Source of the DNA: Spirochaetes bacterium RBG_16_49_21 | GTDB lineage: Bacteria; Spirochaetota; UBA4802; UBA5550 | DNA: 35,603 nt | Direction of reading: 5' to 3' | Assembly (NCBI GenBank): GCA_001829495.1 | Contig: MIBJ01000074.1 | Coordinates: forward strand, 1-35,603 | Part shown: positions 15,450 to 22,901 of the stretch, piece after piece | Layout of the letters: each line of letters begins with the position of its first letter | Numbering within the stretch: position 1 is the first letter of the stretch | Translations under genes and position numbers: made by a program | The notes under the pieces: model-generated | Databases searched by the model: none | What the model was told of the DNA's origin: nothing | The model's input: only the letters and a program-made list of their open reading frames with translations

Positions 15450-17573
15450 CTACTTCCTTCGTATCAGTATCAGCGTCGTGTCGTCATGGGGCTGCCGCTC
15501 TCCCAAAAAATTGAAGAAATCCGAGGAAACGATGTCCAACAATTCCCGTGCCGTTCCCCCTTTCGCGTTATGCAAGGATTTGACGATTCTGGCTTCCCCG
15601 TATTCTTCGCCTCCGGCACCTTGAGATTCGGCGAGCGAGTCGGTGAAGAGGAGCAGGCTGTCCTCCTGTTTTAATTTAAAGACGATTTCCTGGAATTGGT
15701 GGCACTCATTCCCCGCCTGCGGCTCAATACCGAGAAACGGGCCGGAGATCCGCTTCCCGCTCTTATGCAGTACCTTGCCGCTTCTGCCGATATCGATTTT
15801 TTTGCAGATGATGTCCGGATGAGCGCAGTTGATATACTCGATCCAGTCATCCTTGAACCGGAGAAGGACGCCGGTCAGGTAATAGTCTATATCCCGTATC
15901 TCGGTCAGCAGTTTTTTATTGATCGTATCCATGACCGTGCCGAGCTTCTGGTCTTTGAGCCCGACAAAGGTCGCGGATATTATCGATTTCGCGAGCAGGG
16001 TGAGAAGTCCGGGTGCGATGCCGTGGCCGGACACGTCAAAGAGGCCGGCTCCGATAAGAAGATCGTTATCGACATAAAAATCGTAAAAGTCTCCGGATAC
16101 GCCGGATTTCGGCCTGAATGCCAGGGCGATGTCATAGATCGGCGACTGGGGAGAGCGATTCGGAAGGAGCGATAATTGAAGATTTGCCGCCATGCTCATG
16201 TCCTTCTTGTGTATGACCTGCGCCTCCTCGAGCTCCTGGTTGGATGCGGTCAGCCGCTCGTTGGTTGCTTCGAGCTCCTCCATGGTGGCCTCGAGCTCAT
16301 CCATTGCCGCCTCGATTTCGTCTTTGGCGTCCGACAGCTCCTTGGTGCGCTCATCCACCTTTTGCTCAAGATGGAGGTTGATTTCCGTCAGGTTGTTCGT
16401 GAGCATGTTCACCCGGTCCGCGAGGCCGAGGGAGAAAAGCGCGATTGAGAATACCGTACCGATCTGGAATCCCCACAGGGTGAAAATGTTGTTCGGCAGC
16501 AACCCAAACCTATTATTAACGGTTACGATGACCCCGGCGAAAAGAAAAGAAAAGGCCAGGGTATAGAAATACATATCGCGCGATTTTTTTCTTATCAGGT
16601 CTACGATGACGAACGTTACCATGATTATTCCCGGGATGTATGAGCCTGCACCGACCATGATGGTCAGGTGATAAGGGAGGATCAGTGAAGCCAGCGCAAA
16701 CAGGGAAATCGTTCCGAGGTAGATAAACAGTATGTACTGGAGCGGTTTGCTCAAATTTTTATAATCCGCATACATCATGGAGAAGGCGGTCAGGGAAAAA
16801 TTCGTCAAAAAAAGAAAGAACGGCACGAGATCGTTCATCCATACCGTATTGGACCAGATGTACTGGAAGCCGTACCCGTTGAGCGACAGCGAGACAAGGA
16901 TAAGGGTGACGATAAATGCGGTATAGGACAGGTAGGTGAGGTCCTTCATGGACACGGCCAGGAGAAGGTTGTATATCAGGATAATCAAGAGAGCGCCGTA
17001 AAAGAGGCCGAATACGGTCTTTTGAATATTTATTTCCGAAATAACGTTCCTGAGCGAATGAATGGCCATGGGGATGTTCATGGCGCTTTCAGTCCGGAAG
17101 CGGATATAATAGGAGTAGGTCCCCGGCTCACCGATCAGCCTGATGAGAAAATTGTGATAGTCTATATCCCGCTTGTTAAAGGGAAGCTTGGCGCCGAACT
17201 GTTTAACCGTATAGTCGCCGTTGCCGTCGGGGAAGTATATATCGATATGATTCAGGAGGGGATAACCGATTTCAAGAAACCATTCGGTCTCGCTTCCTTC
17301 CGGGATGGTCACGGAAAACCGCGCCCAGATCACATCATTGGTGAACCCGAAAGCGTTTTTTCCGGTTTTTTTGAATTGCGGAGAGTCCTTTACGTCGCTG
17401 AAGGTGAGTGTTCCCGCACGGTCTGTCAGGATCTCAAAGGGTACCTCGTAGAAGTCGCCGCCTCCCAAAGACAGGGTATCAGTTTGACGAAGGCGGGGTT
17501 GCGCAACCCCGCCTTCGGGTGGAATCGCCGTCAGTATGAGAAGCAGAACGATGTATGGCCATATTTTTTTCAT
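15450..17573 (-). CDS. 7TM-DISM receptor with SpoIIE-type PP2C phosphatase output
   Basis: 707 residues. A signal peptide (1-24) leads to a periplasmic 7TMR-DISMED2-type beta domain (about 30-170), then seven hydrophobic helices (about 180-390), a coiled coil rich in Glu (about 395-460, with ATMEELEATNERL) and a C-terminal SpoIIE/PP2C domain (about 480-707, including GVSGDFYDFY and FDVSGHGIAPG). Such receptors are thought to bind external carbohydrate or lipid ligands and here would act by dephosphorylating a protein, typically an anti-sigma-factor antagonist. None is encoded nearby. Start ATG 17573 follows AGGGG. It is the last gene after the TetR-ACAD-HADH set and may be co-transcribed. A 30-bp palindrome interrupts the coding sequence just after the signal peptide. 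Confidence 0.92.
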   Translation of the reverse strand: MKKIWPYIVLLLILTAIPPEGGVAQPRLRQTDTLSLGGGDFYEVPFEILTDRAGTLTFSDVKDSPQFKKTGKNAFGFTNDVIWARFSVTIPEGSETEWFLEIGYPLLNHIDIYFPDGNGDYTVKQFGAKLPFNKRDIDYHNFLIRLIGEPGTYSYYIRFRTESAMNIPMAIHSLRNVISEINIQKTVFGLFYGALLIILIYNLLLAVSMKDLTYLSYTAFIVTLILVSLSLNGYGFQYIWSNTVWMNDLVPFFLFLTNFSLTAFSMMYADYKNLSKPLQYILFIYLGTISLFALASLILPYHLTIMVGAGSYIPGIIMVTFVIVDLIRKKSRDMYFYTLAFSFLFAGVIVTVNNRFGLLPNNIFTLWGFQIGTVFSIALFSLGLADRVNMLTNNLTEINLHLEQKVDERTKELSDAKDEIEAAMDELEATMEELEATNERLTASNQELEEAQVIHKKDMSMAANLQLSLLPNRSPQSPIYDIALAFRPKSGVSGDFYDFYVDNDLLIGAGLFDVSGHGIAPGLLTLLAKSIISATFVGLKDQKLGTVMDTINKKLLTEIRDIDYYLTGVLLRFKDDWIEYINCAHPDIICKKIDIGRSGKVLHKSGKRISGPFLGIEPQAGNECHQFQEIVFKLKQEDSLLLFTDSLAESQGAGGEEYGEARIVKSLHNAKGGTARELLDIVSSDFFNFLGERQPHDDTTLILIRRK
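17488..17517. repeat. 30-bp perfect palindrome inside the 7TM receptor gene
   Basis: CGAAGGCGGGGTTGC is followed at once by its exact reverse complement, GCAACCCCGCCTTCG. It encodes EGGVAQPRLR around the signal-peptide cleavage zone without breaking the frame. GC-rich palindromes with a GTTGCGCAAC core are common dispersed repeats in other genomes, so this may be an in-frame insertion. Confidence 0.8.
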
Positions 17574-17579
17574 ACGCCC

Positions 17580-17627
17580 CTATTCGCCTTTAAATTGGGG
17601 CTCGCGTTTTTGAGCAAAGGCGGTCAT
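17580..17627 (-). pseudogene. C-terminal fossil of an enoyl-CoA hydratase
   Basis: Between the HADH stop and the 7TM receptor start, the minus strand encodes MTAFAQKREPQFKGE and a stop. This is the standard C-terminal signature of enoyl-CoA hydratases/crotonases (compare EGMTAFxEKRxxxFK in known members). Upstream codons in this frame show no crotonase sequence and there is no ribosome site. I infer that a crotonase gene once followed the HADH gene and was deleted except for its last 15 codons. Confidence 0.65.
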
Positions 17628-17638
17628 TATCTTATATC

Positions 17639-18802
17639 TCACCTGCCGATGGTTTTGAACGATCCGTCGGCTATTTCCGGCTCAGGCTTCAGAAACTCGA
17701 GTTTATACCTGCTGTAAAGCGTATTCAGCGTATCGGTAAGCTGTTGCGGCTGTATCCCCGCAGCCAGGGTAAAGGGACCGGCAAAGGCGTTCATGCCGAA
17801 TTTCACCGCGTCGTCTATATCCTGTATCGATGTGGCCAGTCCTTCCTTCCACACCTTAACCGCCTCATTGACCTGTACCGCAAGCAGATGGATGGGGGTC
17901 AGATCGTCCGACGTTTTTGAAACGTCGATCATCGCCTTGCCGTCTTTCCATTCGTAAATTCCCTTTCCGCTCTTCATGCCGAGCTCATTTTTTGCGAGCT
18001 TTTCTTTAAGGAATTTGCCCGGCTTGTACTGCGGCGACAGGGTACGGCTGTAGTATTCCAGGGTATGGCAGAACACGTCCAGGCCGACAAAATCGGCGGT
18101 CTCAAAGGGAGCCATTTTCGCGCCCATTTTTTTCATAGTCGCATCCAGTTCCTGGGGTTTTACTCTGCCCTCGTCGAGGATGGCGGAAAGGAAGGCCTGG
18201 TTCGGCGCATTGATCCTGTTCACGATAAATCCGGGCCGGTCTTTCAGCACCTTTACCGGTATCTTGTCGCATTTTTTTGCTATCTCGGAGAGCAAATCCG
18301 CATGCTCATCGTTCGTCTTGTCTCCGTAAATGATCTCCACCAGCTTCATCCGGTTGACGGGATTGAAGAAGTGCATGCCCACGAAACGTTGTGGGTTTTT
18401 CACCACGCTGCCGATCTCGGAGATGCTCATGGTGGAGGTGTTCGTCGCCAGGATCGCGTCCGTCTGAGCGAGGTCTGATATCTCCCTAAACACCGACTTT
18501 TTCAGTTCCATGATCTCCGGCACCGCCTCTATCACGATCTGGGCGTCCGACGTCGCTTCTTTCATGCCCAGCGTGGTCTTGAGATTATTCATGGCCTTGT
18601 CCATATTCTCCTGAGCCATCTTTCCTTTTCCAACCAGGAAGGCCATGCTTTCCTTTACCTTCGCCATCGCGTTGTCCAGGAATTCCTTTTTGATGTCCCG
18701 CATCATTACCGGATAACCTGCCTGGGCGCAGACCTGGGCTATGCCGTGACCCATCGCCCCTGATCCGATAATCGCGATTTTTTTTACGTCATTGACTTTC
18801 AT
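17639..18802 (-). CDS. 3-hydroxyacyl-CoA dehydrogenase
   Basis: 387 residues. NAD-binding motif GSGAMG at 13-18, then LATNTSTMSISEI, catalytic His H144 and Glu E156 in GMHFFNPVNRMKLVEII, and N195 in DRPGFIVNR, all as in short-chain 3-hydroxyacyl/3-hydroxybutyryl-CoA dehydrogenases. It is about 100 residues longer than the 285-residue form, with a second C-terminal domain after GKGIYEWKDG (about 275). It oxidises 3-hydroxyacyl-CoA to 3-ketoacyl-CoA in beta-oxidation. A strong AGGAGGAG box precedes ATG 18802. It is third or fourth in the TetR-ACAD-ACAD-HADH operon. The hydratase that should supply its substrate survives only as a 15-codon remnant downstream. Confidence 0.94.
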   Translation of the reverse strand: MKVNDVKKIAIIGSGAMGHGIAQVCAQAGYPVMMRDIKKEFLDNAMAKVKESMAFLVGKGKMAQENMDKAMNNLKTTLGMKEATSDAQIVIEAVPEIMELKKSVFREISDLAQTDAILATNTSTMSISEIGSVVKNPQRFVGMHFFNPVNRMKLVEIIYGDKTNDEHADLLSEIAKKCDKIPVKVLKDRPGFIVNRINAPNQAFLSAILDEGRVKPQELDATMKKMGAKMAPFETADFVGLDVFCHTLEYYSRTLSPQYKPGKFLKEKLAKNELGMKSGKGIYEWKDGKAMIDVSKTSDDLTPIHLLAVQVNEAVKVWKEGLATSIQDIDDAVKFGMNAFAGPFTLAAGIQPQQLTDTLNTLYSRYKLEFLKPEPEIADGSFKTIGR

Positions 18803-18855
18803 CCGATTACTCCTCCTGATTTATTGTAAAGCTATTCAAGCCGGCCGCCTGGATC

Positions 18856-20055
18856 TTACTTGAGCTGCTTGCTTGAAAACTCGAGAATGTTCCGCGCCAC
18901 GATGAGGTGCTGTATCTGACCGGTGCCCTCGAAGATATCCGTGATCTTGACGTCCCGCATCCACTTCTCGGCAAGATGATCGCACGATAAGCCCAATGGT
19001 CCGAGCAGATCGCAACATTTCTGACAGATAAGCGTTCCTTGCCGGCCGGATTTAGCCTTTGCCATGGAGGCCTCAAGGTTGTTGAATTCGCCGTTGTCCA
19101 TCATCCAGGCCGACCGCCAGGTCAACAGCCGCATAGCCTCAAGGTTTGCCTCCATGAGGTAGAATTCTTTTTCCAGGCTGCTCACGTTGTTGGGATTCTT
19201 CTCGTAGTCGAGCTTGATGCCGCTTTCCTCAATTTTTTCCCTGGTGAAATCGAGCGCCGCCCGCGTTACACCGAGCGACATGGACGCAACAAGGGGCCGG
19301 GTATTGTCAAAGGTCTTCATGACCCCTTTGAATCCCTCTGTCGACTGCTTCACCTCCGGGCTTCCCAGGATATTCTCTTTCGGAATGCGACAGTCGTCTA
19401 AGACGTAGGTGCCGGTGTCATTGGAGCGTATACCCAGTTTATGCTCAAGCTTATCCAGCTTGAACCCGGGCCGGCCCTTTTCTACGATGAATGATTTAAT
19501 TCCCGCCTTGCCGGCGCTCTTGTCCACCGTGGCCCATATGACCGCTATATCGCAGCGCTCGGCGCAGGTGACAAATATCTTCTCGCCATTTAAAACCCAC
19601 TCATTGCCGTCAAGTTTGGCCGTGGTCGTGATAGATCCGGAATCCGAGCCGGCGCCCGGCTCGGTAATAGCCATGGACGCCCATTTGTTGCCGAACTGTT
19701 CCATCTGTTCGTCGGTAGCCACGGCTATGATGGCGGCGTTGCCCAGACCGGCATTGGGTAACGACAGGAGCAGTCCCAAGTCTCCCCAGCACATCTCCTC
19801 GATGGTGATTGTCATGGCCAGGTTGCTGCCGGGTTTTTTAGCTCCCGGTTTGTCCGGATTCTGCTCTTCCCCATCTTTCTTTTTCTTTTTTGGCCTGCTC
19901 ATAATCTTCATGGAGCGAAAGACGTCCAGCTCTTTGGGATACTGGTGCTCGTTGTCATCATAATGGCGGGATATCGGCCGCAGCATGCTTTGAGCAACGC
20001 CGTTCATGCCGTTTTTAATTTCTATCATCTTTTGAGTCATTTCAAGGTTAATCAT
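18856..20055 (-). CDS. Acyl-CoA dehydrogenase with lysine-rich insertion
   Basis: 399 residues. Family motifs are present: AITEPGAGSDSGSI (FAD/substrate), NGEKIFVTCAERCD, and the catalytic Glu E376 in DIFEGTGQIQHLIVARNIL. It introduces the 2,3 double bond into acyl-CoA and passes electrons to ETF. Unusual is a charged low-complexity stretch at about 54-76, with KKKKK at 56-60 and several Pro and Gly, between the N-terminal helices; it is probably a surface loop. GGAGGAGC precedes ATG 20055. It lies 17 bp after the second acyl-CoA dehydrogenase gene. The two may work on different substrates or form a hetero-oligomer. Confidence 0.94.
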   Translation of the reverse strand: MINLEMTQKMIEIKNGMNGVAQSMLRPISRHYDDNEHQYPKELDVFRSMKIMSRPKKKKKDGEEQNPDKPGAKKPGSNLAMTITIEEMCWGDLGLLLSLPNAGLGNAAIIAVATDEQMEQFGNKWASMAITEPGAGSDSGSITTTAKLDGNEWVLNGEKIFVTCAERCDIAVIWATVDKSAGKAGIKSFIVEKGRPGFKLDKLEHKLGIRSNDTGTYVLDDCRIPKENILGSPEVKQSTEGFKGVMKTFDNTRPLVASMSLGVTRAALDFTREKIEESGIKLDYEKNPNNVSSLEKEFYLMEANLEAMRLLTWRSAWMMDNGEFNNLEASMAKAKSGRQGTLICQKCCDLLGPLGLSCDHLAEKWMRDVKITDIFEGTGQIQHLIVARNILEFSSKQLK

Positions 20056-20072
20056 AATTGCTCCTCCGCACG

Positions 20073-21179
20073 TTATACTATGGTCATGCCTTCGAGTATG
20101 GCTATTCCCCTGCCGTTGCGGTAATACCGCTCAACCGGATGGTCCCGTATGTAGCCGTGACCGCCGAGGATCTGCACGCCGTAATCGGTGATCTTCATGG
20201 TCATCTCTCCGGCATACAGCTTCGCGAGATAGGCCTCGCGCTTTGCATCCCTGCCCGCCTCCAGGGCTGAGGCAGCCTTCCAGGTCATAAGCCTCATGGC
20301 GTCCACCTCGTATGCCATTTCAGCGATCATAAAGGCTATCGACTGTCTGAATGCAATGGGTTCGCCGAACTGGACCCGCTCCCGGGCGTAATCCCTGGCG
20401 TATTCGAATGATGCGCGGGAAACGCCGGTGCCGATCGCCGAAAGGGCGACCCTGGTCTTTTGTAAAAATGTTCCGTAATTGCAGCCCTGGTCGCCGCCCA
20501 GCCGGTCGCCGGCGGGGACCTCGCAGTTCTCCAGGATTACCGGATAGGTGTCCAGTGCATACGCTCCGAGGTTTTTTTCCCGATCACCGATTTTCAATCC
20601 AGGATTCTCTTTTGCAATAATAAAAAGATCATTTGTTCCGCCGGTAGCGGCGGCTATGAGAAGATGCGCTGAATCCTTTGCCATCGGCACGAAGCATTTT
20701 TTGCCGTTTAAGACATAGGTGCCGCCTCTCTTTTCCGCTTTCGTTTCCATAGACACGGGATCAAATTTAAATCTCGGCTCATTTATAGCGACCGTGCAGG
20801 GCTTGTATGAGGCGCCGCAATACGGCGGCAGGTATTTCTTTTTTTGGTCGTCCGTTCCCCCGTCTAGGATGGGATACATGAACAGGGAGGGGAGGGTGGC
20901 GGCGATAGCGAGGGCCATGTCGCCGTAGGCCAGCTCTTCCAGGATGATCGTGTTCATGATCGGGGAATGCTCCATGCCGTATCCTCCGTACTCCTCGGGC
21001 ACTACCGATACCGTGGCTCCCAGCTCCCATACCTTCTGGATGAACGCCGGCGGAATGGCTTTTTTCTCATCCATGTCATGGGCGTTTTCGGCGACGACGT
21101 CTTTAACCAGACGAGCAACGGTTTCTTTCATCGTGCGCTGCTCTTCGGACATTCTAAAACTGAATTCTTTTTCTTCCAT
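20073..21179 (-). CDS. Acyl-CoA dehydrogenase, short C-terminus
   Basis: 368 residues with the acyl-CoA dehydrogenase fold: EEYGGYGMEHSPI, TVAINEPRFKFDP (usually TEPxxGSD), NGKKCFVPMAKDSAHLL, RVQFGEPIAFRQSIAFMIAEM and ILGGHGYIRDHPVERYYR. The chain stops at ILEGMTIV, keeping a Glu (E363) where the catalytic base lies but lacking the usual last 15-20 residues (IQ...IIAR) that close the active site. The EPGxGSD region is also altered. It could therefore be a partner subunit of the neighbouring dehydrogenase rather than an independent enzyme. It starts 24 bp after the TetR gene; the ribosome site is weak (GCGGGA). Confidence 0.9.
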   Translation of the reverse strand: MEEKEFSFRMSEEQRTMKETVARLVKDVVAENAHDMDEKKAIPPAFIQKVWELGATVSVVPEEYGGYGMEHSPIMNTIILEELAYGDMALAIAATLPSLFMYPILDGGTDDQKKKYLPPYCGASYKPCTVAINEPRFKFDPVSMETKAEKRGGTYVLNGKKCFVPMAKDSAHLLIAAATGGTNDLFIIAKENPGLKIGDREKNLGAYALDTYPVILENCEVPAGDRLGGDQGCNYGTFLQKTRVALSAIGTGVSRASFEYARDYARERVQFGEPIAFRQSIAFMIAEMAYEVDAMRLMTWKAASALEAGRDAKREAYLAKLYAGEMTMKITDYGVQILGGHGYIRDHPVERYYRNGRGIAILEGMTIV

Positions 21180-21202
21180 AAGATTTTTCCCGCATCTGAA
21201 TT

Positions 21203-21865
21203 TTAAAAATAAACCGATACGTCAGTTTTAGTATGAACGGCCCGGCTGCCGTCCGGATTATTTTTTATAAAAATCCCCGGGGCGAAAATCGCGATAATCT
21301 CCCCGGTCATTGTATCTATTTGATCAGGGCTATTCCGGTTTTTTTTGTTTCCGAAAAAGTTGAGGGCTGTTTTAAAAAGCGCTCCGATGACAAGGTGCGC
21401 TGTCACTTCGACGTTCAGATCCTTCCGGACATGGCTATTTCTGATACCGAGCTCCAGGTCGCTTACGATGAGATTATGAATTTTTTTTTCAAATCGTTTT
21501 ATGTTTGATTCCAGTTCGCCGCTCAGGCCGATTCCCATCCTGAGGACGATTCTACAGATATCCGGGTCACTGGAGAGCAGCCGCAGCGTGTTCTTTATCC
21601 GGAACGTCATGAAATCTTTTGGGGACAAGGTTTTCAGGTCTATTTTTTTCATGCCGAGCGACATGTTTTGCTCCCATTTGTCGTAAAAATCTTTTATAAG
21701 AGTGATGAAGATATCGTCCTTGTTCTTGAAATACTGATACACCGTACCGCGGGCGACTTTTGCTTCACTGACAATGTCCGATATCTGCGTATTGTAGTAT
21801 CCCTTGCTTGAAAAAAGCCGTTTTGCACATTCGAGTATGAATTTTTTTCTTTTACCGGATTTCAT
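21203..21865 (-). CDS. TetR family regulator, likely controlling the acyl-CoA operon
   Basis: 220 residues from ATG 21865, where the sequence begins MKSGKRKKFILECAKRLF, the usual TetR start; a longer frame reaches 21934 but adds an atypical tail. The helix-turn-helix spans about 10-50 (SSKGYYNTQISDIV, VARGTVYQYFKNKDDIF). It is a paralogue of the regulator at 14773. It heads the operon with two acyl-CoA dehydrogenases and HADH, and diverges from the SCP2 gene. Two ACTGAC-NN-GTCAGT palindromes lie upstream, so I infer autoregulation and control of both directions, with acyl-CoA as a plausible inducer, as for FadR/PsrA-type TetR proteins. Confidence 0.9.
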   Translation of the reverse strand: MKSGKRKKFILECAKRLFSSKGYYNTQISDIVSEAKVARGTVYQYFKNKDDIFITLIKDFYDKWEQNMSLGMKKIDLKTLSPKDFMTFRIKNTLRLLSSDPDICRIVLRMGIGLSGELESNIKRFEKKIHNLIVSDLELGIRNSHVRKDLNVEVTAHLVIGALFKTALNFFGNKKNRNSPDQIDTMTGEIIAIFAPGIFIKNNPDGSRAVHTKTDVSVYF

Positions 21866-21946
21866 GGTATCTGTATTACCTTTGACCGTGTTGTTTTTCC
21901 CCGGATGTGGAAAATACTGTTGACATAATCTCATGCATAGTTAAAA

Positions 21947-21960
21947 ACTGACATGTCAGT
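21947..21960. promoter_or_regulatory. TetR operator candidate 1
   Basis: ACTGACATGTCAGT is a perfect 14-bp palindrome. On the minus strand it lies just downstream of a TTGACA (21992-21987) with a poor -10 (TAGTTT), where a bound repressor would block transcription of tetR and the dehydrogenase operon. Confidence 0.65.
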
Positions 21961-22096
21961 CTAAACTACTTTTCCGGGACTTATTTTGTCAATAAAATTT
22001 ATTCGATTTGTTGCAAAACTGCAATAATATTTGAAATTTCCCCGGGGGCTGGCCAAGTCGAATTTTTTCATTGACGGATTTTTGCCGGAAACTAAA

Positions 22097-22110
22097 ACTG
22101 ACGAGTCAGT
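22097..22110. promoter_or_regulatory. TetR operator candidate 2
   Basis: ACTGACGAGTCAGT has the same arms as the site at 21947, 150 bp away, with a GA centre. It lies immediately upstream of GATTATAAC (22114-22122), a likely -10 region for the SCP2 gene, so binding would block that promoter. Confidence 0.65.
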
Positions 22111-22155
22111 TCAGATTATAACAATAAACCACTAATCTAAAAAGGAGGACTCCCT

Positions 22156-22728
22156 ATGGCTTCAATACCCAAAATCCCGAGTGACACTAACGTGGAAATG
22201 CTTTTATCCGAGATAATGCCGAAGGTTGCGCAGGAACAGCTTGCCCAATCAAACGCGGCAGCCGAGCTGTCAGGAACCGAGATTAACATGGTGATTGAGA
22301 TCTCCGGCAATGCTTATAGCTATACATTAAAAGACGGCTCTCAGGTAATATTTGAAAAGGGTGACACGCTTAATCCAAAGCTTCGGCTGAAGATTTCCAG
22401 AGAGGATATGGAAAAAATGATCAAGACGCAGAATCTCGATATGATTCTCGGGATTCAGAGCGACCTGAATAAAATCAAATATAATACCCTGAATACCCTT
22501 AAGGGCAGCTTTGTCGCTCAAATCACCGATGAAGACGGAAGCGAGTTTAAAATTCTGGCTATATTAAACGGCGCTATGGAGCCAAGCTCGGTATTCAAAA
22601 TGAGCGCCAAGGACTCTTCCGCCTTGATGCGGAAAGAAACCAATCCGGTTACCCTGTTCATGTCCGGCGCGATGAAAATCGAAGGCGACATGGGGTTTGC
22701 GATGGGCACACAGCCGCTTTTCACCTAG
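22156..22728 (+). CDS. SCP2 sterol-binding domain protein
   Basis: 190 residues. The central part (about 40-135) has the SCP2 pattern: alternating strands INMVIEISGNAYSYTLKDG, a gapped PKLRLKISREDMEKMI helix start, and LKGSFVAQ. Such domains bind long acyl chains, acyl-CoAs or sterols in a hydrophobic tunnel. No signal peptide, so cytoplasmic. A strong AAAGGAGGA box precedes ATG 22156. It diverges from the TetR-dehydrogenase operon and shares the operator region, so it is likely co-regulated and may hand acyl substrates to the ligase or dehydrogenases. A T-run terminator follows 90 bp after its stop. Confidence 0.85.
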   Translation: MASIPKIPSDTNVEMLLSEIMPKVAQEQLAQSNAAAELSGTEINMVIEISGNAYSYTLKDGSQVIFEKGDTLNPKLRLKISREDMEKMIKTQNLDMILGIQSDLNKIKYNTLNTLKGSFVAQITDEDGSEFKILAILNGAMEPSSVFKMSAKDSSALMRKETNPVTLFMSGAMKIEGDMGFAMGTQPLFT

Positions 22729-22819
22729 ATTTTTTAAAGAGCTATTTCGAATTGCGCGCCAGGAGCGCAGGGGACATGATGACGATTATAGCGCACCTTG
22801 TTTTAATCCGATCGCAGAT

Positions 22820-22876
22820 GGGGGCTCAGCAGGATTTTTTTTCTTGCGCGCCCTGTTGATCCCCCAGATTTTTTTT
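22820..22876 (+). terminator. Intrinsic terminator between SCP2 gene and acyl-CoA ligase
   Basis: GGGGGCTCAGCAGG (22820-22833) pairs with CCTGTTGATCCCCC (22852-22865) with two mismatches, and an eight-T run follows at 22869-22876. It ends only 25 bp before the ligase start, so it closes the SCP2 transcript or acts as an attenuator for the ligase. Confidence 0.7.
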
Positions 22877-22901
22877 ATTATATGGATGAGAGGGATTTAT
22901 C

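Noticed and set aside
21213..21226. Third operator-like site ACCGATACGTCAGT before the acyl-CoA dehydrogenase
   Set aside because: Only one good half-site, and it lies within the last codons of the TetR gene; probably chance.
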